DNA from: DAMCZI01 sp032095175
Lineage (GTDB): Bacteria; Bacillota; Clostridia; Clostridiales; Caloramatoraceae
Length of the DNA stretch: 15,861 nt
Reading direction: 5' to 3'
Assembly (NCBI GenBank): GCA_032095175.1
Contig: DAMCZI010000070.1
Span: 1 to 15,861 of the forward strand
The notes under the pieces are model-generated. The model searched no databases and was not told the origin of the DNA. It saw only the letters and a list, made by a program, of their open reading frames with translations. The position numbers and the translations under genes are program-made. Positions 1 through 6,399 of this stretch are shown in pieces (position 1 is the stretch's first letter; every line of letters begins with the position of its first letter).

Positions 1-220
1 AATCAAGAATTTCTAACACTTCGTTCGAAGTTTTTCCAAGGGGTTAAATGCCCCGACACCTCGGTTTCCACTGTTTTTCATGTGATAGAAAGTTCTTAGG
101 CTGTCGCCATTTTGACATCTTACAACTTCTTTGCGAGCGGAGTAGTCGACGGAAGCAATATTTCTTGACCTTCACGGTCTATTACAGATAACCCCAGGTA
201 GGATGCTACGCATTATCCCT
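1..220. ncRNA. Probable structured non-coding RNA of unrecognised family (cut by the window edge)
   Basis: No plausible coding frame is present, yet about 43% of bases 1-220 are G or C by hand count, far above the AT-rich spacers elsewhere. Many short stems are visible: ACTTCG/CGAAGT (18-31), GGGG/CCCC (40-54), AGAATTTCT (6-14) with AGAAAGTTCT (87-96, one bulge), GACC/GGTC (167-179), and GTAG/CTAC (198-209) nested inside GATAA/TTATC (187-217). I favour the minus strand: no terminator follows the block in the plus direction, and a TATAAA element near 243-248 read on the minus strand would start an RNA at about 230-235. A plus-strand glnS leader cannot be excluded. It lacks the T-box GGTGGTACCGCG signature and I could not match it to tmRNA, RNase P RNA, SRP RNA or 6S RNA from memory. 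Clostridial structured RNA classes such as raiA are worth testing. Confidence 0.45.
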
Positions 221-275
221 AAATAGTGAATTAAAGTTTTATACTGTATAAGTAGAAAAAAATCCATTTTTGTGA

Positions 276-293
276 TATATTTAATTAAATATA
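276..293. repeat. 18-bp perfect AT-only palindrome upstream of glnS
   Basis: TATATTTAATTAAATATA is perfectly self-complementary and lies about 40 bp before the glnS start, in the probable promoter region. It may be an operator, or only a product of the AT-rich composition. I found no convincing -35/-10 pair for glnS; TTGTGA at 270-275 and GATAAT at 297-302 are too far apart. Confidence 0.35.
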
Positions 294-333
294 GAGGATA
301 ATATAAGTTGTGCATTGAAGAGGAGGGAATTAG

Positions 334-1998
334 ATGGAGATGGAGAACAATACATCTAGTACATCGAATTTTATTAAAAATATTGTTATAGAGGATTTAA
401 AATCTGGTAAGCATCAAGAAATAATCACTCGTTTTCCGCCAGAACCAAATGGATATTTACATATAGGCCATGCAAAATCAATAGTTTTAAACTTTGAGCT
501 GGCTGATGAATTTAAAGGAAAAACAAATCTTCGTTTTGATGATACAAACCCAATAAAGGAAGATACAGAATATGTTGAATCCATAGAAGCGGATGTAAGA
601 TGGTTAGGATTTGAATGGGAAAACCTGTTCTTTGCTTCAAATTACTTTGATGAAATGTATAATAGGGCAGTTTTTTTAATTAAAAAGGGCAAGGCCTTTG
701 TATGCGACCTATCTGCAGAGGAGATAAGGGAGTACAGGGGAACCTTGACAGAACCAGGAAAAGAAAGCCCATATAGAAACAGAACAGTTGAGGAAAACCT
801 TGATCTTTTTGAAAGAATGAGAAAAGGTGAGTTTAAGGATGGAGAAAAGGTATTAAGAGCTAAAATAGATATGGCATCACCTAACATTAATATGAGGGAT
901 CCTATAATATACAGAATAGCTCATACAACACATCACAACACAGGTGATAAGTGGTGTATATATCCTATGTATGACTATGCTCATCCAATTGAGGATGCCA
1001 TAGAAGGAGTTACACATTCAATATGTACTCTTGAGTTTGAAGACCACAGACCTCTTTATGACTGGGTTGTAGCTGAATGTGAAATGGAGCATACTCCAAG
1101 ACAGATAGAGTTTGCAAGACTTAACCTTACAAACACTGTTATGAGCAAAAGATTCTTAAAGCAGCTTGTAGAAGAGGGTGTTGTTGATGGATGGGATGAC
1201 CCAAGAATGCCTACCATTGCAGGATTAAGAAGAAGAGGCTGTACACCTGAAGCTATAAGAAAGTTCTGCAGAGAGATTGGTGTTGCAAAGGCAAACAGCA
1301 TGGTTGATTCACAGATGCTTGATTATTTTATTAGAGAAGATTTAAACTATAAGACAAAAAGGGTTATGGGAGTTTTAAGACCAATTAAGGTTGTTATTAC
1401 AAACTATCCAGAAGATCAGGTTGAAATGCTTGAAGTGGATAATAATCTTGACAATCCAGAGTTGGGAAAACGTCTTGTACCATTTAGTAGAGAAATATAT
1501 ATTGACCAGGAGGATTTCATGGAAAATCCACCTAAGAAGTATTTCAGGCTTTTCCCAGGAAATGAGGTAAGGCTTAAGGATGCATACTTCATTAAATGTA
1601 ATGAGATTATAAAGGATGAGACAGGAAATATTGTTGAGATAAGATGTACCTATGATCCAGAAACTAAGAGCGGAAGTGGATTTACAGGAAGAAAGGTAAA
1701 GGGTACTATACACTGGGTAAGTGTAAAGCATGCAGTTCCTGTTGAAATTAGACTTTTTGAACCACTTATTCTTGATGAAGAGCAGCAGGAAGGAAAGTCC
1801 TTCCTTGAGAGAATTAATCCAAACTCAATGGAAATACTCCAGGGATTTGTGGAAGAAAGCTTAAAAGATGCAAAGCCACAGGATAAATACCAGTTTGTAA
1901 GGGTTGGATTCTTCAACGTTGATACAAATTATACAACTCCAGAAAAGTTAGTATTCAATAGAGTTGTATCATTAAAGAGCTCATTTAAAATACAGTAA
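334..1998 (+). CDS. glnS: Glutaminyl-tRNA synthetase
   Basis: Cytoplasmic class I aminoacyl-tRNA synthetase that joins glutamine to tRNA-Gln using ATP. The 554-residue length matches the family. The class I HIGH motif is intact in PPEPNGYLHIGHAKS (His43-Ile-Gly-His46) and the KMSKS counterpart is VMSKR (269-273). The stretch RFDDTNP before residue 75 and the motif DDPRMPT in the middle are typical of GlnRS/GluRS catalytic domains, and the C-terminal third matches the anticodon-binding beta-barrel region. ATG at 334 follows AGGAGGG (321-327) at 6 bases; a second ATG at 340 is less well spaced. It is monocistronic, since a strong terminator starts two bases after the stop. Many Firmicutes make Gln-tRNA through GatCAB amidation instead, so a direct GlnRS may act beside or in place of that route here. 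Confidence 0.97.
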   Translation: MEMENNTSSTSNFIKNIVIEDLKSGKHQEIITRFPPEPNGYLHIGHAKSIVLNFELADEFKGKTNLRFDDTNPIKEDTEYVESIEADVRWLGFEWENLFFASNYFDEMYNRAVFLIKKGKAFVCDLSAEEIREYRGTLTEPGKESPYRNRTVEENLDLFERMRKGEFKDGEKVLRAKIDMASPNINMRDPIIYRIAHTTHHNTGDKWCIYPMYDYAHPIEDAIEGVTHSICTLEFEDHRPLYDWVVAECEMEHTPRQIEFARLNLTNTVMSKRFLKQLVEEGVVDGWDDPRMPTIAGLRRRGCTPEAIRKFCREIGVAKANSMVDSQMLDYFIREDLNYKTKRVMGVLRPIKVVITNYPEDQVEMLEVDNNLDNPELGKRLVPFSREIYIDQEDFMENPPKKYFRLFPGNEVRLKDAYFIKCNEIIKDETGNIVEIRCTYDPETKSGSGFTGRKVKGTIHWVSVKHAVPVEIRLFEPLILDEEQQEGKSFLERINPNSMEILQGFVEESLKDAKPQDKYQFVRVGFFNVDTNYTTPEKLVFNRVVSLKSSFKIQ

Positions 1999-2000
1999 TA

Positions 2001-2038
2001 AAAAGCTGCTGACATTAATTTTGTGTCAGCAGCTTTTT
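2001..2038 (+). terminator. Rho-independent terminator of glnS
   Basis: A perfect 14-bp stem (AAAAGCTGCTGACA with TGTCAGCAGCTTTT), 9-base loop and a T run directly after the glnS stop. The A run at the 5' foot would also let it act in the other direction. Confidence 0.93.
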
Positions 2039-2081
2039 ATGTATGCTTTACTAAATTGTAATAGAAAACTGTTATAAAAAA

Positions 2082-2093
2082 CCATGTACATGG
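2082..2093. repeat. 12-bp palindrome CCATGTACATGG in the ssb leader
   Basis: A perfect palindrome 37 bases before the ssb start codon and just after a possible -10 (TATAAA, 2073-2078). It could be an operator or a small leader hairpin. No partner site was found nearby. Confidence 0.35.
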
Positions 2094-2116
2094 CAATAAT
2101 TACAGAAAAATGCGTT

Positions 2117-2121
2117 GGAGG
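2117..2121 (+). promoter_or_regulatory. Ribosome binding site deciding the ssb start
   Basis: GGAGG lies 9 bases before ATG 2131. The upstream in-frame ATG at 2110 would read through this site and adds a residue run (MRWRFFI) not expected in the family. Confidence 0.8.
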
Positions 2122-2130
2122 TTTTTTATA

Positions 2131-2463
2131 ATGAATAAAGTAATGTTAATTGGAAGACTTACTAGAGATGCAGAATTAAAAATCCTTGATTCTGGTATGA
2201 TACTTTCATTTACTATTGCAGCTGATAGGGATTATACTAATAAAAATGGTGAAAAAGTAACAGACTTTATACCTGTCTCATATTGGACTGATAATGGTGA
2301 GAAACTTGTTGAGTATTTAAAAAAGGGAAGACTCATTGGGGTTAGTGGATGTATAAGAGTAAAATCCTATAAAGATCAAGAAGAGAAGACCAGGTATTTT
2401 ACGGATATACGAGCAGATGAGATTAAATTTTTGGATTCAATGAAAAAAGAAAGTGTTCTATAA
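2131..2463 (+). CDS. Short single-stranded DNA-binding protein (single OB fold, no acidic tail)
   Basis: Binds single-stranded DNA during replication, repair or recombination. The 110 residues match the OB-fold domain of bacterial SSB: the opening MNKVMLIGRLTRDAELK, the strand LSFTIAADRD (25-34), DFIPVSYW (45-52), and VSGCIRVKSY (71-80) are the usual core blocks. Canonical SSB has about 150-180 residues with a glycine-rich linker and a DDDIPF-type tail that recruits partner proteins. Here the chain stops just after the fold (IKFLDSMKKESVL), so protein recruitment through the tail should be absent. It is therefore more likely a secondary paralogue than the housekeeping SSB, which usually lies between rpsF and rpsR. 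It stands alone between two terminators and is convergent with xpt. Confidence 0.88.
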   Translation: MNKVMLIGRLTRDAELKILDSGMILSFTIAADRDYTNKNGEKVTDFIPVSYWTDNGEKLVEYLKKGRLIGVSGCIRVKSYKDQEEKTRYFTDIRADEIKFLDSMKKESVL

Positions 2464-2531
2464 GGTCCTTAAAAAATATTAACTTAGTATTCAAGCATTA
2501 AAATAAATTCGAAAATTGTGTATTATATATG

Positions 2532-2581
2532 AAAATGAGTAGTGCAGGGCTATTTATAATGCCTTATGTACTACTCATTTT
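2532..2581. terminator. Bidirectional terminator between ssb and xpt
   Basis: A perfect 12-bp stem (AAAATGAGTAGT with ACTACTCATTTT) encloses a 26-base loop. Its A and T ends suit both converging genes, and it ends 4 bases before the xpt stop codon. The T run is short (4), so efficiency may be modest. Confidence 0.75.
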
Positions 2582-2585
2582 AAAG

Positions 2586-3158
2586 CTATTTAAAATAAAC
2601 CTTGCTATCTTCTATTCTATCAATAATAGCTAAAGACTCTACTCTAAGTCCTCTTTTTTCGAGTTCCTGTCTTCCTGGCTGAAAGCCCTTTTCTATAACA
2701 ATACCAATTCCAACAGCCTCTGCTTCTGCCTGATTAAGTATATCAACCAATCCAAGAGCAGCGCAGCCATTTGCAAGGAAATCATCTATTATAAGAATTT
2801 TTTCTCCTTTATTTATAAAGCTTTTGCTTACCTTTACAGTATATGAAATCTTCTTTGTAAAGGAAAAAACCTCAGTTGTATAGGTATCCTTATCCAGTGT
2901 TAGGGATTCTGTTTTTTTAGCAAAAACAACTGGAACAGAGTTGAAATATTGAGAGACAATACAGGCAATACCAATGCCGGAGGTTTCTATAGTGAGTATC
3001 TTATCTATTTTTTCATCCTTGAACCTCTTTTTAAATTCCTTTCCTACTTCATTCATTAATCCTACATCAATCTGGTGATTAATAAAATTATCCACTTTAA
3101 GTATGTTTGAACCGATTATTCTACCTTCATTTAATATTTTTTCTTTTAGTAACTGCAT
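2586..3158 (-). CDS. xpt: Xanthine phosphoribosyltransferase
   Basis: Purine salvage enzyme joining xanthine to PRPP to give XMP. The 190 residues from ATG 3158 match the family length. Marks are MQLLKEKILNEGRI at the N terminus, the Xpt-typical LKVDNFINHQID (20-31), LTIETSGIGIA (55-65), and the PRPP-binding loop ILIIDDFLANGCA (121-133), which holds the two acidic residues of type I phosphoribosyltransferases. An in-frame extension reaches 3257 but runs through the riboswitch terminator and aptamer, so it is not translated. ATG 3158 is preceded by AAAGGA at a slightly long spacing. Regulation is by a guanine riboswitch in its leader. In Bacillus xpt is paired with a xanthine permease gene pbuX; here it is alone. 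Confidence 0.95.
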   Translation of the reverse strand: MQLLKEKILNEGRIIGSNILKVDNFINHQIDVGLMNEVGKEFKKRFKDEKIDKILTIETSGIGIACIVSQYFNSVPVVFAKKTESLTLDKDTYTTEVFSFTKKISYTVKVSKSFINKGEKILIIDDFLANGCAALGLVDILNQAEAEAVGIGIVIEKGFQPGRQELEKRGLRVESLAIIDRIEDSKVYFK

Positions 3159-3180
3159 TGTGTATACATCCTTTCTGATA

Positions 3181-3211
3181 AAAATAAAAACTCCTGGGGT
3201 ATGCCAGGAGT
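3181..3211 (-). terminator. Riboswitch-controlled intrinsic terminator before xpt
   Basis: On the minus strand ACTCCTGG and CCAGGAGT form an 8-bp stem followed by TTTTTATTTTT. It lies between aptamer and start codon, and its 5' arm overlaps the antiterminator, so the two folds exclude each other. Confidence 0.9.
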
Positions 3212-3236
3212 ATATTTTCAATAGGAAAATATACCC
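3208..3236 (-). promoter_or_regulatory. Antiterminator hairpin of the xpt riboswitch
   Basis: On the minus strand GTATATTTTC pairs with GAAAATATAC around the loop CTATT; the stem extends through GG/TCC. It uses the 3' strand of aptamer helix P1 on one side and the first bases of the terminator stem on the other. This is the layout of an OFF switch: without ligand it forms and xpt is read; with guanine bound, P1 holds and the terminator forms. Confidence 0.85.
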
Positions 3237-3309
3237 GTAGTCAGGAGTTTGCGGCATCCTTGTAGAAACGCTTAAACCATATTATAAAGCCTATACGAGT
3301 TATATATAT
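3231..3309 (-). ncRNA. Guanine-class purine riboswitch aptamer
   Basis: Read on the minus strand, the conserved blocks appear in order: ACTCGTATA (P1 and J1/2), ATAATATGG (L2 side), GTTTCTAC (J2/3), GCCGCAAACTCC (P3/L3) and GACTACGGGT (J3/1 and P1). The C in GACTA is the base that pairs with the ligand in guanine-type aptamers; adenine-type aptamers have U there. The ligand is therefore guanine or hypoxanthine/xanthine. P1 pairs AUAUA-A-CUCG with CGGGUAUAU with one bulged A and one G-U pair. The aptamer sits directly before the antiterminator/terminator of xpt. Confidence 0.95.
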
Positions 3310-3334
3310 AAAATTTTAATCTATCTGTAAAGTT

Positions 3335-3363
3335 ATTATAATATAAGCAAATTTAAATGTCCA
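3335..3363 (-). promoter_or_regulatory. Housekeeping promoter of xpt and its riboswitch
   Basis: On the minus strand TGGACA (3358-3363, 5 of 6 to the sigma-A -35) and a perfect TATAAT (3335-3340) are separated by 17 bases. Transcription would start about 20-25 bases before the aptamer. Confidence 0.85.
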
Positions 3364-3451
3364 ATTAGGATTAAAGGCTTGGAAAAGCTCTTAGGCATAT
3401 TAAAAAAATAAATAAGTCATCTTGCTCGTCCTTTTAATTCTTTTCGTTGTT

Positions 3452-3492
3452 ACTCAATCACTTACATACAGTTAGTATGCGCATGATTGAGT
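3452..3492. repeat. Hairpin inside the nested block
   Basis: ACTCAATCA (3452-3460) pairs with TGATTGAGT (3484-3492), and CATAC/GTATG form a second stem inside, separated by a 4x4 internal loop (CTTA and CGCA). It is a compact 14-bp two-part hairpin with loop AGTTA. Confidence 0.7.
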
Positions 3493-3502
3493 GTCTATAT
3501 AT

Positions 3503-3604
3503 AAATCGTAAAATTCTTTACATTTTGTTTTTTTAAACAGCCCTACAGTATTGGTCCGACCTTAGGATGTTTAAAAAGACAAAATGTAATAGAATTTTTG
3601 ATTT
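3503..3604 (+). repeat. Palindromic repeat unit, copy 1
   Basis: Two 21-base arms (3519-3539 and 3568-3588; TACATTTTG outward, TAAACA inward) are complementary except for one position (a G-U pair in plus-strand RNA) and enclose a 28-base core, 3540-3567. The core continues the stem with CCTA/TAGG and carries GGTCCGACC. Looser complementarity extends outward to AAATC at 3503 and GATTT at 3604. Bases 3519-3604 match the reverse complement of 15776-15861 at 82 of 86 positions. Confidence 0.85.
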
Positions 3605-3663
3605 GTATTTAGAAAATAATTAAAATTACTTCGCAATCTGACTCATTTATTTTTTTAATTGCC

Positions 3664-6162
3664 TTATGATTCCTGCTTTTTAGAAGGATCATTTTTGTTT
3701 TTATCAGCAAATTCCATTTCAAGTTTTCCGTTCTTTACTACAAGCTTTGCAGAAAAGGTGGTTCCCTTTTGCGATTTAAAGTTTTCTATAATATCTGTTT
3801 GCCCATTATTTACTATCTGTTCAAGGTATGGGTCTAATTTTATGCCGCATTTTTCAGAAGGGATGCTAAATCTACAGCCATCTCTCCATCTATCACAGCC
3901 CCAACCTTGAGATCTGCCATTTTCTGAATGTACTAAATGGCCAGTCTTACATGAGGGGCAAAGGTATTTTGTTGTAACAGTTGGATTTATGGAGTTTTCC
4001 TTTGGAGCTTTAGGTGTAGAAGTATTTAATACATTATTATTTGCATTGTTTCCAAAGTCTACCTTTATATTCCAATATCCATTTTCATTTACCAATATTA
4101 CATCATTATCAAATTTCTCTTTGGTTTTTGGATTAACTAGTCCTTTAGCCTGAGCTCGTCTATTTTTTAAAAGGGCCTTTGCCATTGTGGCAGTAACCTT
4201 TTTATTGAAGTTTGCTAAACCCTTATCATCTATCCAGATTGCAAATTTGCAGCCCGTTTCCTTCCATTTTGAACAGCTCCAGCCTTTAGAATGTTCAAAA
4301 ACAGCGGCGCCGCAGGCAGGACATTTACCGAAGGCAGGTTTTTGAGGTCTATCTTCACTTTTAAATTCAACAGTTTTTCCCTTTTTAGCTTCTTCAATTA
4401 GGAACTTAGAATAATTAATTATGCTACCCATAAATTTTGTAGGAACATATTGCCCTTTTGCCATAAGGTTTAGTGCTTTTTCCCATTTTCCTGTAAGTTC
4501 TGGGGATTTAATCTCGTTTGGTAGTATGCTTATTAGGTTGATTCCTTTTTCTGTTGGAAGCAGGGTTTTCTTTTGCCTTGTTATATATCCAACCGTAATA
4601 AGCCTTTCTATAATTGCAGCCCTTGTTGCTGGAGTACCCAGGCCACCATCCTTTAACTGTTCCTTTAACTCATCATCATCTATAAATCTACCTGCATGCT
4701 CCATTGCTGATAATAGGGTTGCCTCGGTGTATGCAGGAGGAGCCTTTGTTTGCTTTTTATCCAGTTTAGCATCCTTAACGTCAACACTATCCCCTACATC
4801 ACATTTTGGAAGGGTCTGATCATCCTTGTCATCATCACGGTCATCCTTATCATCTTTGTAAAGACTCGTCCATCCTAGCCTTTGTATGGTTTTACCCTTT
4901 GATAAAAAATTTTCATCCTCAACTGATGAAATAATACTTGTAACCATGTATTCATAGTTAGGGAGAAATACTGCTAAAAATCTCTTGGTTATTATATCAT
5001 ATACCTTCTTTTCATCCCCAGATAAAGAGTTTTTATTAGAACCTTGCTCTGTTGGTATAATTGCATGGTGGTCGCTTACCTTGTTGTCATCAATATATCT
5101 CTTTCCAAGGTTATAACTTGGCAGCTTTTTTATATAATCAACATATTTATTGAATTCAGGGCTGTTTACAGCATTTATTCTAGCCTTTAATGTTGGCACT
5201 ATATCCTGACTTAGGTATTTAGAATCAGTTCTAGGGTAGGTAACAAGCTTTTTTTCATATAAATTCTGAACAATATCCAGAGCTTTTGATGCAGAAAAGC
5301 CAAGCTTTCTATTACAGGTTCTTTGAAGCTCAGTTAAATCAAAGAACTGGGGAGGAGCTTCCTTTTTCTCCTCATTTTTAATATCCTTTATAACCCCTTT
5401 TTTGCCATTAACCTTCTTTACTATTTCCTGAGCCTTCGCTTTATCAAAAATCTTGGTTTCCTTTGTTTTTTCATCAAACCAGGTTCCGGCAAAATTATCA
5501 TATATAGCTTTGATTTCATAGTAACTTTCTGGCTTAAAGTTTTGCCTTTCAATATGTCTGTTTACCAGTATTGCCAGGGTAGGGGTTTGTACTCTTCCAA
5601 TTGACAGGTTTGAGTTATATTTTACACTAAAGGCCCTACTTGCATTCATTCCTACTAGCCAATCACTTTCGGATCTGCACTTTGCAGATAGATACAGGTT
5701 ATTATAATCCTTACCCGGCTTTAGCTTTTCAAAGCCTTCCTTTATTGCAGCATCTGTCATTGAAGAAATCCAAAGCCTCATAAAGGGCTTTTGACAGCCT
5801 GAAAGGTTGTAGGTATAGCGAAATATAAGCTCACCTTCTCTCCCAGCATCGGTAGCACATATTATACTATCTACTTCAGGGTTTGCCATAAGATTTTTTA
5901 CAATATTAAATTGCTTTGAGGTTTTAGGATTAGCCTTTAGTTTAAATTTATCTGGAATTATAGGAAGGGTAGCGAAGGACCATTTTTTATACTTTATATC
6001 ATATTCCGCTGGTTCATAAAGCTGTACTAAATGGCCTATACACCAGGTAACTATATAATCTGGGCCTTCGATGCAGCCTTCCTGAGTTTTTTTACAATTT
6101 AATACTTTTGCTATATCTCTAGCGACTGATGGTTTTTCCGCTAGAACCAATACTTTACCCAT
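3664..6162 (-). CDS. topB: DNA topoisomerase III (type IA) with two C-terminal zinc ribbons
   Basis: Cuts and rejoins one DNA strand to relax or decatenate DNA. The 832-residue chain begins with the Toprim domain (VLVLAEKPSVARDIA, acidic Glu9; TDAGREGE 104-111 for Mg binding). SIGRVQTPTLAIL (187-199) and the active-site tyrosine Tyr309 in VTYPRTDS follow. GLGTPATRAAIIERL (508-522) and DHHAIIPT (364-371) are the other family blocks. Two four-cysteine ribbons sit at the C terminus: Cys614, 617, 630, 638 and Cys735, 738, 756, 763. The first is in KCPACG and the second in LCPSCK. An acid-rich insert DDKDDRDDDKDD (437-448) interrupts the central region. ATG 6162 has a GAAAGGAAG ribosome site. It is transcribed toward xpt, alone in its unit, with the nested repeat block at its 3' end. 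Such large TopB forms with added C-terminal zinc ribbons also occur on mobile elements, but nothing mobile lies beside this one. Confidence 0.95.
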   Translation of the reverse strand: MGKVLVLAEKPSVARDIAKVLNCKKTQEGCIEGPDYIVTWCIGHLVQLYEPAEYDIKYKKWSFATLPIIPDKFKLKANPKTSKQFNIVKNLMANPEVDSIICATDAGREGELIFRYTYNLSGCQKPFMRLWISSMTDAAIKEGFEKLKPGKDYNNLYLSAKCRSESDWLVGMNASRAFSVKYNSNLSIGRVQTPTLAILVNRHIERQNFKPESYYEIKAIYDNFAGTWFDEKTKETKIFDKAKAQEIVKKVNGKKGVIKDIKNEEKKEAPPQFFDLTELQRTCNRKLGFSASKALDIVQNLYEKKLVTYPRTDSKYLSQDIVPTLKARINAVNSPEFNKYVDYIKKLPSYNLGKRYIDDNKVSDHHAIIPTEQGSNKNSLSGDEKKVYDIITKRFLAVFLPNYEYMVTSIISSVEDENFLSKGKTIQRLGWTSLYKDDKDDRDDDKDDQTLPKCDVGDSVDVKDAKLDKKQTKAPPAYTEATLLSAMEHAGRFIDDDELKEQLKDGGLGTPATRAAIIERLITVGYITRQKKTLLPTEKGINLISILPNEIKSPELTGKWEKALNLMAKGQYVPTKFMGSIINYSKFLIEEAKKGKTVEFKSEDRPQKPAFGKCPACGAAVFEHSKGWSCSKWKETGCKFAIWIDDKGLANFNKKVTATMAKALLKNRRAQAKGLVNPKTKEKFDNDVILVNENGYWNIKVDFGNNANNNVLNTSTPKAPKENSINPTVTTKYLCPSCKTGHLVHSENGRSQGWGCDRWRDGCRFSIPSEKCGIKLDPYLEQIVNNGQTDIIENFKSQKGTTFSAKLVVKNGKLEMEFADKNKNDPSKKQES

Positions 6163-6387
6163 ATGTTATCTTCCTTTCATATTTTGAAGATAAAAGAAAC
6201 TTAAGATATAAGAGTCTTATGTAGATTACACAAAATCCAGAGCTCTATTATATAACTTAAGTACCCATTATCATGTATTCGTAAGAATTTGTGTGCTGTA
6301 TATATTATACAACAAAAGGTGAAAAATCAAAGAAGATGTGTATTTTATTACATAACAATGTCAATAATTATAGGTAAAACATCTATT

Positions 6388-6393
6388 GAGGTG
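6388..6393 (+). promoter_or_regulatory. Ribosome binding site deciding the gerKA start
   Basis: GAGGTG lies 6 bases before ATG 6400. Upstream in-frame ATGs at 6289 and 6358 have no comparable site, and the added residues are not GerA-like. Confidence 0.75.
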
Positions 6394-6399
6394 AAGGTA

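Larger units (their letters stand above)
3400..3658. repeat. 260-bp nested inverted-repeat block (MITE-like or multi-hairpin) between xpt and topB
   Basis: The outer arms at 3400-3425 and 3633-3658 are inverted copies matching at 23 of 26 bases (starting TTAAAAAAATAAAT). A second pair further in, TTTTAATTCTTTTC (3432-3445) and GAAAATAATTAAAA (3612-3625), matches at 13 of 14. Inside lie a separate hairpin (3452-3492) and a repeat unit (3503-3604). The right arm ends 5 bases before the topB stop codon, and GGCA beside both arms may extend the repeat to the stop itself. No ORF is present. It could be a non-autonomous mobile element that landed at the end of topB, or one large 3'-end RNA structure. 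Confidence 0.7.

Noticed and set aside
1..333. T-box leader controlling glnS
   Set aside because: No T-box GGTGGTACCGCG-like sequence and no terminator between the structured block and the gene, although aminoacyl-tRNA synthetase genes often have one.
3159..3257. N-terminal extension of xpt by 33 residues
   Set aside because: This stretch is the riboswitch expression platform and part of the aptamer; the residues do not match the family.
3659..3910. Plus-strand reading frame over the end of topB
   Set aside because: It is the antisense of a well-conserved TopB zinc-ribbon region and has no start signal.
6163..6399. Forespore sigma-G promoter before gerKA
   Set aside because: Expected for this operon, but I saw no pair of elements with correct sequence and spacing; CATTATC and CATGTAT near 6270 do not fit the -10 pattern.
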